The translations under genes and the position numbers were made by a program. From Hymenopus coronatus (Eukaryota; Arthropoda; Insecta; Mantodea; Hymenopodidae), in the NCBI GenBank assembly GCA_030762935.1, contig CM060883.1:92853501-92917500 (forward strand): a stretch of 64,000 nt of DNA, given 5' to 3'. Below the pieces are notes generated by a model. The model did no database searches. It saw nothing but the letters and a program-made list of their open reading frames with translations, and had not been told where the DNA came from. Below, in pieces: positions 12,214-21,637 of the stretch. How positions within the stretch are numbered: the stretch's first letter is position 1; each line of letters starts with the position of its first letter.

Positions 12214-12660
12214 TAAAACCTCTTTTCTACTATGAGAAATGAGTCATTCGGAATTTCGGACGCATTTTCCGGTATTTTAAAACCTAAATTTTGCTTCTGC
12301 CTAAGTCTGCCAAAAATTTCTCTGACAAATGAACTAAGGCCAAAACTGCTCATTAAACAGCTATTCAAAATTTTCTTCATCAATTTCAATGAGTAAGAAT
12401 GCATAGATATCGTATTTAGTTCTCAGTTTTGTTATCTTGTAGCGCTTTACATAATCGGATAACTCTGCTTAAGTAACATCGGCGGCTAACCCATTGACGA
12501 ACATGGTTTTCTTTCTTGGCTATTTTAGAACCACACTAAGCTTATTAATAGGATTAGTAGCACCGTATAGTATAAGCTTTAAGTCTGCTTTATTTCTTCT
12601 TCACTGCCTCAGTCGACTTTTGTTCATTTTCGTCGTGAATTAGTTGTGAAGTTGCACAAT
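12214..12660 (-). pseudogene. LINE L-A, ORF1 C-terminal (RRM-like) part
   Basis: On the minus strand at about 12,520-12,260 the reading NGLAADVT-AELSDYVKRY, TKLRTKYDIYA and the FVREIFG/WP region match the pattern of the RRM-like nucleic-acid-binding domain in ORF1 of CR1/jockey-like LINEs (FVxxLxxxTTxxDLxxYL ... KLKTKYDSYSSF). The block ends at 12,213 where ORF2 starts. Upstream (minus sense) it is separated from the N-terminal ORF1 part by the R insertion at about 12,697-13,545. In-frame stops and one or more frameshifts are present. Confidence 0.65.
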
Positions 12661-12696
12661 AATTTATATCACTCACCGTTTGTATAGTCTGCTGCA

Positions 12697-13545
12697 TTTT
12701 TACTTTCTCTACACGTACTATGTACATAGTGTATAGAGAAGGTATTGCACTCCACCAAAAAATTCGATACCGAGATTTCACCGGAAATATATGTTTTAGG
12801 GTCTCCTGTATCCAAAAAAAGTATTTTCAGAAAAAGGTCCGTGTGTGTGTGTGTGCCCGTGTGTCTGTCAACACGATAACTCAAAAACGAAATGTCGGTA
12901 AAATACCAAACTTGGTATTTGAGTTTAGTATCTTCCAGGGATGCGACACGAAGGTTTTGAGAAAAATCCTCCCACCCCAAACTACCCTTTACTTAGAACT
13001 TTTTCCGAAATTTTCGATTTTCTCAAAAATGGCTGTAACGATTTTGATCAAATTTTCCGGGAATAGCCTCTGGAGACTACTTTACACTGGACAAATTTAC
13101 GGAATTTTGCATAAATGCTAAACCGTAAGACTTGGATAAAAACTTATTACACAAGAAATGTAGAGCACGTTAAAACACACAATTTATGATATATACATGT
13201 TTTTCGTGGAGTTGATCGTTTTTGAGATATACAATATTTTTTTGTTTCAGCTATGCAAAACTTGCTTTTCTCATATAGGAATTTGTCAACTCCTGTCCAT
13301 ATAAACAAAGGAACTTCAGTCACATTGCAACCAGCTTTGACTATCACTTCAACCTATGGTACTCCCTTATTTCGCTTCTACTTGCAAGGAAACCAGTAAT
13401 ACGAATATTTCTGCTAATTTGTTCTCGAGTAGCAGGAAGTAAATAGAGGCATAAGCTTTTTACTCGTAACAATAATTTGTTGCAGAGATGTAGAGAAAGT
13501 CATGTGAATGGTACACATCAGATTTTTATCTACCAAATGTACTGA
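12697..13545 (+). repeat. repeat R, near-complete copy 1
   Basis: Reference copy of an unclassified interspersed repeat of about 830-850 bp. The head TTTACTTTCTCTACACGTAC runs into a near-palindrome centred at about 12,723. The body contains CACCGGAAATATATGTTTTA, a (GT)n patch, GTGGAGTTGATCGTTTTTGA and TTTGTCAACTCCTGTCCAT. The tail is GATGTAGAGAAAGTCATGTG then ACACATCAGATTTT. The tail's AGAGAAAGT is the inverse of the head's ACTTTCTCT. I find no coding potential. It interrupts ORF1 of LINE L-A. Confidence 0.85.
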
Positions 13546-13559
13546 TTGAAATTCAAATT

Positions 13560-13890
13560 GTTTCGTCAAATTGTTTCTCGCAGTTCATTTAGTATCTCAT
13601 TTTTCTGTGTCATAATATGTTTAGTTATTCTTGTGTCAATGTTATGAGTATTATCAGCCAAAGCTGACAAAGCGTCATAAAGATTGATCTCGTCTTTAGT
13701 TATATCTACTATTTTGTCAGTGTCGCCGTAGTTGGAACCTTTACCATTGTCACAACATTTCACTAAATTTCTTCTAGTATCTGCACATTACTTAAATTGG
13801 CACAGCTTGGATGGAAAATATGGCCATAATCACAGCACTTTGTTTTCCCATTAACTACTTTCGGTGGTCATGTTTTGACCTCGGTAACGT
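13560..13890 (-). pseudogene. LINE L-A, ORF1 N-terminal part
   Basis: The minus-strand reading CDNGKGSNYGDTDKIVD, followed by a helical stretch (INLYDALSALADNTHN, MTQKNEILNELRE), lies at 13,763-13,566. It is preceded near 13,850-13,800 by cysteine/histidine remnants resembling a PHD-type finger (frames broken). The arrangement PHD-like finger, helical segment, RRM-like domain is the usual ORF1 order for CR1-type LINEs. This block is placed with L-A because the R element separates it from the RRM-like part on the same strand. Confidence 0.5.
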
Positions 13891-13894
13891 CAGC

Positions 13895-14420
13895 AGAGCC
13901 GGAGCGAACATACTCGTCTGTATTTCATGACGACAAAAACAGACACAATAGTTTGTAGTTGTGGACTAATTTTACTTGTATCAGTTATTAAATGAGATTT
14001 GAGATACTCGTCGGATAACTGAGATCTGTAATCATTCTTGTATACTTCATTTTGGAGAAAGTTTTCTCACACGAGTAAGTACTACCAAAAGCAGTAAACA
14101 GCCCACGAGCAAATTTATGCAAATTATCAAGTTGTACCGTGGAAGATTTTTATAAAATTCCTACAAATATATGAGCTTTAGTATTTGTTCTTAATTATTA
14201 TATCACTACATTGTAATTCAATAATTTTCATTTGAACTTCCGAGGCTAGGATTTCAATGTCAGTATCAACAGGATTTTGAAAAATCTTAATTTCATTCTC
14301 AAAGTCTGAGAAACGAGTATCAAAATTTATCTTCAAAGCACTCAAAGCTTGATTGCAAAATCGATGGGAAACTCAGTCTCAGTAGTATGCCATGTAAATG
14401 TCTTTAATTACTATATTTTA
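13895..14420 (-). pseudogene. hAT transposase C-terminal fragment (GTF2IRD2/EPM2AIP1-like group)
   Basis: The minus strand from about 14,350 reads KINFDTRFSDFENEIKIFQ, NPVDTDIEILASEVQMKIIE and LQCSD, then (near 14,090) FGSTYSCEKTFSKMKYT and, after a frameshift, DYRSQLSDEYLKSHL and ISPQLQTIV. This is the C-terminal region of the hAT group that also gave rise to GTF2IRD2 and EPM2AIP1-like genes (LQxELxxLQCxxxLK ... FGSTYxCExxFSxMKxxK ... RSxLxDExL). At least two frame breaks; no TIR recognised. Confidence 0.75.
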
Positions 14421-14499
14421 ATCAAAATCATTATAGTGATTTTTTCAGGTAAAGGATATTTGTGGAACGGGAAATTTTAAAAAAAAATCTTAATTTTTT

Positions 14500-14900
14500 T
14501 ATTAAAATATCGTATATTAAAGATATATACATAGCAAAAAAATTAATATCTTGAACTTTTGGGGAATAATCTTTGAAGAGCATTAATGGATGAATTTTGC
14601 TGAATAGGATAACTGTAAACCGTAAGAGAAAAATGAAAACTTAGTACAAAGCCAATGTAAACAATTTATATCATATACACTTTTTTTTTCGTGGAGTTGA
14701 CAATTTTTTAGATATTCCTAGATATTGGTTGTCAGTTTTAGAATACCTGGACTTTTCTCATACGGAAATTTGTTAACTCTAGAAAATGCAAAGAGGCGTA
14801 TTTCAATCACATTGCAACCAGCTTTTAAAAGATTTGACTATCGGTTTAGTCTAGTGTGGAAAAATTCATGTGAATGTAACACATCAGATTTTTCCTTATG
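14500..14900 (+). repeat. repeat R, copy 2 (5'-truncated)
   Basis: It begins in the middle of the R body (ATTAAAATATCGTATATTAA) and runs to the tail near 14,890 (CATGTGAATGTAACACATCA). Confidence 0.75.
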
Positions 14901-15130
14901 TGGTCATGATTTGAACTTCGATGGCGCTACCGTCTTTTTTTTATGCTATCCAAAAGGTTTAATAATTTCACGGGTGTTTTGGTTTTCGATTCAATATAAA
15001 GACGATTTATTTACTTTGACCTGTCCATTATACAGAAGCCCAGGATATTGCAAACATGTTTATGTATTCACCTCTTCAATCTCAACTTATTCACTACTCA
15101 CACTTGCATTCATTTATGCCAAAGCGATAC
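14901..15130. other. unannotated sequence
   Basis: No motif recognised between two R fragments. Confidence 0.35.
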
Positions 15131-15280
15131 CAATTTTTACTTTCTCTACACGTACTATATGCCTACATAGGTTTTGTATTGCACCCAAAAATTTCATACC
15201 GAAACTTCAATGGAAATATATGTTTTGAGGTCCCCTGTGTCAAAAAATATTTTAGAAAAGGGTCAGTGTGTGGGTGTGGG
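15131..15280 (+). repeat. repeat R, copy 3 (head only)
   Basis: Head TTTTACTTTCTCTACACGTA followed by the diverged CACCCAAAAATTTCATACCG block and a short GTGTGTGG patch; the body is missing. Confidence 0.75.
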
Positions 15281-15394
15281 TGTGTTCTACTTGGTATTTA
15301 CTGTACTGACCTAACTTACTGCCTAGCACATATAACAGCAGAGCTTTTTAATGTGCATTAAGATTATCCTCAAATTCCTTTTCTCCTGATTGGA

Positions 15395-15776
15395 ATATTG
15401 CGGGTAATTCAAAAACGACCGAACCGGCTGTGCGGTTTTTTGTCTGTCCGCGCTCCCGGAGCTCGTTGCCATCTGCTGCTATCATAGAAAGGCGCAGATG
15501 AAACCTCGCAACATTTTTAAAATACTTTTAAAGGCTTTACTTACCAGTGTTATTAAAGGAGACGTTGAAACTGGCCACCGCCGTTGTCCATACATTTTTG
15601 GCACCTCTTTAAGAAACTTTTGCCGTAGTTCACGTTGAGAATTGCTGGCAATTTCCTGGCAGATATTTTGTTTTAATTCTTTCAGGGTGTGTGGGTTTGT
15701 CTTGTACACTTTATGCTTTAAGTTACCCCAGAGATAGAAATCACAGAGGGTTAGGTCGGGGAACCGAGGGACCACA
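15395..15776 (-). pseudogene. mariner-like (DUF4817/IS630 type) transposase C-terminal fragment
   Basis: On the minus strand from 15,776 the frame reads PRFPDLTLCDFYLWGNLKHK, the third-acid block of mariner-like transposases (RSPDLxPxDFxLWGxLK), then VYKTNPHTLKELKQNI, EIASNSQRELRQKF and QRRWP. The preceding block (DRIISRDLW) lies beyond a SINE at 16,073-16,150. The family resembles that of the element at 35,273. The catalytic-region Pro reads Leu (LTLCD). A stretch at about 15,397 may be the terminal repeat, but no partner was found. Confidence 0.75.
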
Positions 15777-16061
15777 GTCGCCCTCCGTGGTGTAATGGTT
15801 ACCATGCTACCCAAGGTCGCGGGTTCAAACCCGGCGGAGGACGATGGACTTTTTCGGGCGTAAAAATCCTTAGCATGGCTTCTTTCGGAAGGGACCCGTG
15901 GGTCCCGTGTCGTAGATTTACGGCACGTAAAAGAACCTCAAGCCTGATAAGAGAGGCCTCTGAGCAAAATTAAGCGATCTTTCACGCCCAATATAGAGTG
16001 GGACGCTGAGAATCAAAGCAGTTAAAGAGCGTCCACAAATAAAAAAAAAAAAAAAAAAAAA
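15777..16061 (+). mobile_element. tRNA-derived SINE, family B, copy 1, with 11-bp target duplication
   Basis: The tRNA-like head has box A (GTGGTGTAATGGTTACC, about 15,788) and box B (GGTTCAAACCC, about 15,823). The body contains GTGTCGTAGATTTACGGCAC and GTAAAAGAACCTCAAG, and a poly-A tail ends at 16,061. The 11-bp sequence GAGGGACCACA occurs immediately before (15,766-15,776) and after (16,062-16,072), a perfect target duplication. The target is the mariner-like transposase remnant, whose frame continues on both sides. A second copy is at 51,855-52,060. Confidence 0.93.
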
Positions 16062-16072
16062 GAGGGACCACA

Positions 16073-16150
16073 AATCTCTACTAATAATTCTGTCCTGAAA
16101 CACACTTGCAATTGGATGTGTAAGCTTGTTGAAAAAAGGCAAAAGCACCT
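16073..16150 (-). pseudogene. mariner-like transposase fragment upstream of the SINE B insertion
   Basis: The minus-strand frame FFNKLTHPIASVFQDRIISR then DLW is the block that directly precedes the RSPDL motif in this family. It joins the fragment at 15,395-15,776 once the SINE and one target duplication are removed. Confidence 0.65.
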
Positions 16151-16689
16151 CCCTGTCTGCTGATTTTGTCTCTCTCCCTCTCTCAAAACAAAACAAAAAA
16201 CAAAAAAACAGGGGGGGCTGTGGTCACGTATGTATGGACGTCAACTGTTGACTCGAAAAAAGTTCTCCGCTAATGGCGCACCACACACAAGTTGTTTTGG
16301 AACCAAGTCTCGTCCACGAAAATTATTAAATGTGTACACTATTGAGAGTCCACTCTCAAAATGTGTTAAACACATACAAATTATAAATAAATACACGCAG
16401 TGCAGTAGAAAACAAATGCTGAGCCATGATACACTTTGTGACTAAGTACAGGACAAAATAATGAATCACACTGGTAATAAATGAACCACACGATATCACC
16501 ATCAGCTCAATACTGCACTTGCAGAGCAGAGAAAAGCAAGTCAGCACCGTGACCTTGTGCACAGCAGCTGTGTGTTATGTTTCCGTGCGCAGTGGAAAAT
16601 CACCGCAAAGCGGTTTGGATTATTTCGATCGCATTTTATATATGCAGTATATTGTATTGGATCACTATGTTTTATTATAAAAAAAAAAT

Positions 16690-16840
16690 AAAAAAAAAGA
16701 ATGTAAGGTTCCTCGACATTCGTTTTCTCAGGATAAGAGAAAACCCCGAAAAAAAACTTATCCGGGTAACTCACCGTAAGCGAGACCGTTAAAAGTGAAG
16801 CAGACACGCTACCACCACACTACCCAGGCGGGCTTGACAA
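16690..16840 (-). mobile_element. tRNA-derived SINE-like fragment, family C
   Basis: The minus strand from about 16,838 reads CCTGGGTAGTGTGGTGGTAG then CGTGTCTGCTTC, a tRNA-like box A head, followed by CGGGGTTTTCTCTTATCC and ACGAATGTCGAGGAACCTTA, a body type frequent in insect SINEs. No clear box B, so it is degraded. A mixed A/T-rich tail abuts it on the left. Confidence 0.4.
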
Positions 16841-16844
16841 ATTC

Positions 16845-17260
16845 TTGTTAAAAAGTTTATTATTGTATCTACTTCACTCTAATCGAGAAAAACATTAGCA
16901 GAAATGCTTTCTTGTAAGTAGAAGGGAAATAAGAGAATACGATAGTCAAATATTTTAAAACTTTCAACCATGTGGTTGAAATTCATTTCTTTGCATTGCC
17001 AGGAGTTAACGAATTCCCGTAAGTGAAACGTTTTAAGAATTTTAAAACTGAAACCAATAGCCAGGAATACATAAAAAATGGTCAACTCCACGAAGAAGTG
17101 TATATGCCCTAAATTATGCGTTTTAGCCAGATCTACATTTTTTGTGCAGTATCTCTTAGGGTTTACTAGTTATACAAGATTCATCCATAATAAAGAGGTC
17201 TTCAGAGTTTGTTCCCAGAGAATTCAAGATATAAATGTTATTTGACATATAAATGAATCG
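16845..17260 (-). repeat. repeat R, copy 4 (partial)
   Basis: Reverse-oriented middle and tail of R, including the GTCAACTCCACGAAGAAG and TTCATCCATAATAAAGAGGT blocks; head absent. Confidence 0.75.
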
Positions 17261-17700
17261 GTCATTGCAGAGAGTCATGAATCTCTAATTTCAAATTTTA
17301 CAGGAGAGATAAAAAACCCTAATTAGAAGGTAAACAAATTGATTATGTTTGCTGAATTCAATACCGTTGCTAGCAAAACTACACATGATTGGAAAACAAA
17401 ATAAAACTTTCAACTTTAATGGTTTTACTTTTAAAAAATTCAGTTTGAATTAATTGGACTCATACCCATTCCGCAATGAACACACTATTATATTTAGACG
17501 CTACACAATAATTTTATTTATTTTGAAAAGTAACTGTTAAGTTATAACATATCTCCCATTTACAAACTGAACTATTTTACCAATTAATGTTGTATCATGC
17601 ATTTCTTTTTTTCAACAGTGTAACAAATCTTCACAAACAAATTCAATATGTCTATTTACCGTATTTCTGTTAAACTAAAGGTATAAACTGTAACATACAT
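17261..17700. other. unannotated AT-rich sequence
   Basis: No motif seen. Confidence 0.4.
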
Positions 17701-18880
17701 TTAAATTTAGTCTTCTCCACAATATTCATCATTAGCAGCCACTATAAAAATCTCGTATATTCTGGAACAAATAACTGTTTCACTTTCATAATGTCTTCTA
17801 TTTTCTTCACATTAATCGGTACTTTACGCAGTGGATATTCAGGTGTTGCAGGTAGTGTGGTTTTGATGTTTAGATTATGTAAAAGTTGAAAATGCTCCTT
17901 ATTTAGGCCATCGATTAATTCTTCTGCAACCGCTGTGCCAGGTGACTGTTTGTTATACTAAAAGCCATCCACTTGGAAGGAGAGGAGGAAACTATCATTT
18001 ATTTGGGGATCTTCCCCATGATTGATGCTGAAAGGCGTGTCTTTTTGTAATAGGTAGGCCACCAATGTATGAAATCCAATATCTGCACACTATCCATGTT
18101 TGCAATAATTTCAAATTTGTCTGACACTTTCTTTATTATGAAAGTATACTCTTCATGGAGGTAAATGCTACCATGGTGTTTTATGAATTACAGGACCGAA
18201 GTCTCTGTTATTTGGCAGAAAACTGTGCCCTCTTACAGAAACGAAATGTTTTATTTTTTTGAAGTTCTTAGGCTGAAACGAATCATTGCATGGATCTTCT
18301 TCTGACCAGCACAACTCGGTCACATTTTGTGATACATGGCTTTCAGTGTGATCTTGGCCTCGCCTTTCTGGTAAACATAAAAATGTGAGCTATCGGTTTT
18401 AAGATTGTGTATGCTGAATACATTAATCCAGAGTTGACGCAAATAGAAAACATCCTGAAGAGGGATGCAAATTTTGCATGTAATCAAAACTTAAATCCAG
18501 TGTACTTTTTTCTCGGCTGCAGCAATCTGATATTTCTTTTATTTTGGAATAATCTTTCTTTGACCTTCTACGAATAACAGCACTTCGCTTGGCAAATTCA
18601 GAAAGATGTGGACTACGTATTTTTGCTGATAATTCTTCATCTTTCGAACAAGTATCTACTTGTGGTCTTCCACATCTCAAATTAAAGTTTTCATTGAAAT
18701 ACTTTAAATAGAATTTGTACTTTACATTTTCCTCTGGATATTGCTTTAAGAATTTGATGCGTTTGTTTAATATCTAGTCTACCATCCAAATAATGCATTT
18801 CCTTCCCTGAGTAGCGAAAATTACTTAATATGATCGAAGATCTTTTGGCATGTTTCCCCCCATATTACATTGGCTTTAGG
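17701..18880 (-). pseudogene. decayed transposase, DUF7869-like pattern, copy 1
   Basis: Minus-strand reading from 18,750: YFNENFNLRCGRPQVDTCSK (the CGRPQVDTC block), then HLSEFAKRS and LSFDYMQNLHPSSGC (the DFMQNLPLP block) at 18,680-18,423. Further on, with frame breaks, come VTELCWSEEDP and KHFVSVRGHSFLPNNRDFG (the FPVRGHSFLPxDRDFG block) near 18,200. This series of blocks is familiar from a widespread, poorly characterised invertebrate transposon protein that I associate with DUF7869. The name should be checked, but the block order is clear. Many stops; no termini recognised. Confidence 0.6.
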
Positions 18881-19171
18881 ATTTGTGCCTCTTAAGTCTA
18901 GAAGTATGTACTCTTTGGGACGGTAGTACACACAACCTACTCTTTTTTTTAATACCATGCAGACTGGTAAATGCTCTTTTGCAGACATTTATTCTGCTAT
19001 TTCCTACCAAAATAAAATATGAGAAATTAACGTTCCTTGCCTTAGGGTTGTCATTTCTTGGCCTTCTGCTTTCCACTTGTGTTTTGAAGTGACAGATAAA
19101 TAAGTATAACTTAATAAAACATGAGAAGAAACGAATAAAATAAATCAATTAAATAAATAAGCAAGACATTT

Positions 19172-19406
19172 TCTTTTGTAGCGTTTAACGCCCACTTTAA
19201 CTACTTATGGCACCACAGGCGGTGACACTGGTGTTACATGAATGATGATGGAGCACCGGTGGAATGCGATGGCGGGGGAAACCGGAGTACCCGGAGAAAA
19301 CCCGCCCCAGCGCCGCTTTGTCCATCACAAATTTCACATGCGGTCGCTTGGGATTGAACCCTGGCCGTCTAGGTAAGAGGCGAGTGGTCTAACCACTCGG
19401 CCACGA
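19172..19406 (-). mobile_element. tRNA-derived SINE, family A, copy 2
   Basis: The minus strand reads GGCCGAGTGGTTAGACCACT (box A region), box B GGTTCAATCCC near 19,355, then a body containing CGGGTTTTCTCCGGGTACTC then CGGTTTCCCCCGCCATCGC. The latter closely resembles the V/Meta-SINE central domain shared by unrelated metazoan SINEs. It aligns to copy 1 (5997-6243) over its whole length. No long poly-A remains. Confidence 0.88.
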
Positions 19407-20830
19407 TAAGAAAGAAAAATAACGCAAATAAACAGAGGGAATTTAGGGAAATAAAGTAATAAATAGAATGCAATTGCGAATAAAAAGAGACTCAAAGCTA
19501 CTTAAATAAAGCTAGCTATGTTAACAGGGAAACGGAATTAGAAATAAAATCGCTTCGAAGTACGAAAGATCATGAGTCCAGCAAGGTGAAAGCAAGACAA
19601 GCCATTAAGGAACAAAAGGAAGCTGGTATTTAAAAACCTAGAAGCTCCAAGCTGCAGATAATGAAGGGAACACCCCAGACAAAATTCACGCTCCACCAAA
19701 TACAGAATGTGTAATCAGGTGTGTTGAAATATCAATAGCCGTAAGAACATAGCGTGGCGTATAAAATTGTGAGAACCAATGAAAACGCGACAAAATATAA
19801 ATGAGCAACATATTCTCAGCCAATAAAATCGGCGAAAGTAACCAAAATAGCGAAAGTCTAGGAACATACTAGAAAAATGGGTGACGAATAGACTCTTGTC
19901 TAGCTGCCGGAGATTCGAAAAAGACGGTGTTCACATCGTCACTTGAACGTCAGACACCGTGTAGTGAACCCGCGTCGCGTTATAGCTCGTAGCATAACGA
20001 ATGTGTACAAGTCCGCGATGTGAAGAAGTTGATTAATGCGGAAAGGAAATTAAGAGGGGGATTAGTGGGACGGGAAAAGCTGAAGTAGTTAATTTAGTTT
20101 GTGGACGGTTTTTGGCGAGGCTCGGCCCCAAAAGAAATTCTTGAAATTTGGACGGCAGGACAGTAAAAGGCACTCAGGAACAACTTAGAGAGTTTCTTTC
20201 AGGTTTCTCCCCGCAAACCCTAAGATCATCATACCATTTCCTAAGCTAGCTCGCAATCCAACCTCTTCTTCTCCCCCTCCAAAGCCAAAACAAAACCGTC
20301 ACAGTTTTGAAAGACTTGCTGATCTTTATTATGTAGACTGTTAGGATGGGCGATGATGTTCATTTGTGCGTCATCCACCTGAGAAAAGCGCTGTTCCTTG
20401 CAACTGCAAATAATAAAATTACTCTATAATAGTAGATATCTGAAATAACTACTTTGAAACTATAATACCAATATTACAAGATGCCATATCCTGTCTTAAT
20501 AACACTTACTGGCAATCTGAACCAGTTTTCCGCTAAGGAACAATTTCACGTCACCAATTTTTGTGTTCCACTCCTTTGACTTTGGAGTTTCTTATGATGT
20601 ATCTACATTTTTCTTCACCTTCAGAACTGGATAAACTACTGTCTAACATGCTTCAAGCATGCAAATACCTAAGCTCTCGGTATTTGCAATAGGAAACGAA
20701 ATCGACAATAGGAAGTAAACAATCCACTCAGGTAGCTCTGTCTCTCTGTTTCACGTGGAAAACAAATGAACAGCGGTAAAATTCAAACATTGCTCAAATC
20801 GATTCATGCAGAAAGGGCATCAGTCAATGA
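19407..20830. other. unannotated stretch with a promoter-like patch
   Basis: Mostly featureless. Between about 19,770 and 19,830 there are two CCAAT-type motifs (GAACCAATGAAAACG and CAGCCAATAAAATC) and an AATATAAA box. A comparatively GC-rich tract follows (19,900-20,280). This could be an LTR or a gene promoter, but no LTR partner, primer-binding site or ORF was identified. Confidence 0.25.
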
Positions 20831-21379
20831 CTCATGACTAGAGCCTGGATGTTTATGTAATATCAAGGTGCGAAATGTGTACATATTTATATAAAAAAAA
20901 ACATCAAAATATGTAATGAAATTGAAATATCAACAAAATGTGTAAAATTATGTAATATTCTAAATGCTAAGGTTATCACTTCAAATCTAAACGCAGACTG
21001 CAAATTACCCAGAATTTTGTAATTTGATGGGTCAGTAAGTATGTCATTTAATTACAATGAGTTAAAATTTAAAGACTAAATATAGAATTAATTATAGGGA
21101 AAATGTTTTGTTTTATGCAAAATTTACCTAAAACTTATTTTCAAGTAGGTAATTACGAAATAAGAAATGTGTGTTTTGGGTTAAAATTACTCATTTCACA
21201 TAATTATCTTACTTAAATTTTAGACGGTAAAGCAATGTTGAAATACTGAACCAAATTATTGATGAGCGAAACAATCAATTCAAAATAATTAAATTTTGTA
21301 GTGAGGATGTATTTTCAGTTTTCTATCTCTTGAAATACAATGAACAATCAGGCATTTTCATTTTGAGTATTTTGCTTCT

Positions 21380-21637
21380 TTCAACGTACAGTGAATAACC
21401 ATATACCTTTCCATTTTTTCAGTGGCCATTGTTTGCCTCCTATTGGATAAAAATGTTCTTAGAAGCAGAAAAGCTGCTCTCCACGTCACATGAAGTAACA
21501 GGAGCATATTTTAGCATAGGAATCTGATTTGCAGAGAAATGTTTTGGTAAATCGACACTGTCACCATTTAGCACTTCAGACACGGACACAAGCCTAGAGT
21601 ACCCTGGATTCCTGTTCAGCACAGCCTACCTTCCTTC
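21380..21637 (-). pseudogene. outer hAT transposase, C-terminal part
   Basis: The minus frame 21,622-21,440 reads NRNPGYSRLVSVSEVL, then MLKYAPVTSCDVESSFSASK. This is the end of the hAT catalytic core in the CGGBP1-related group (YxPxTSxDVExSFSxxK), with the third catalytic Glu in DVESSFS. A stop follows soon after. It continues the coding region that ends at 24,632 on the other side of the inner transposon. Confidence 0.8.

Noticed and set aside
12960..13121. Open frames in repeat R (for example 12,720-13,121 plus and 12,669-12,980 minus)
   Set aside because: Not conserved as protein between R copies; each copy is shifted or stopped at different places.
15788..15850. Possible tRNA gene
   Set aside because: Box A and box B are good, but it continues into a SINE body and poly-A with a target duplication; no cloverleaf with a proper acceptor stem.
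20100..20290. LTR retrotransposon or endogenous retroviral end
   Set aside because: No matching second LTR, primer-binding site, polypurine tract or pol motifs within reach.
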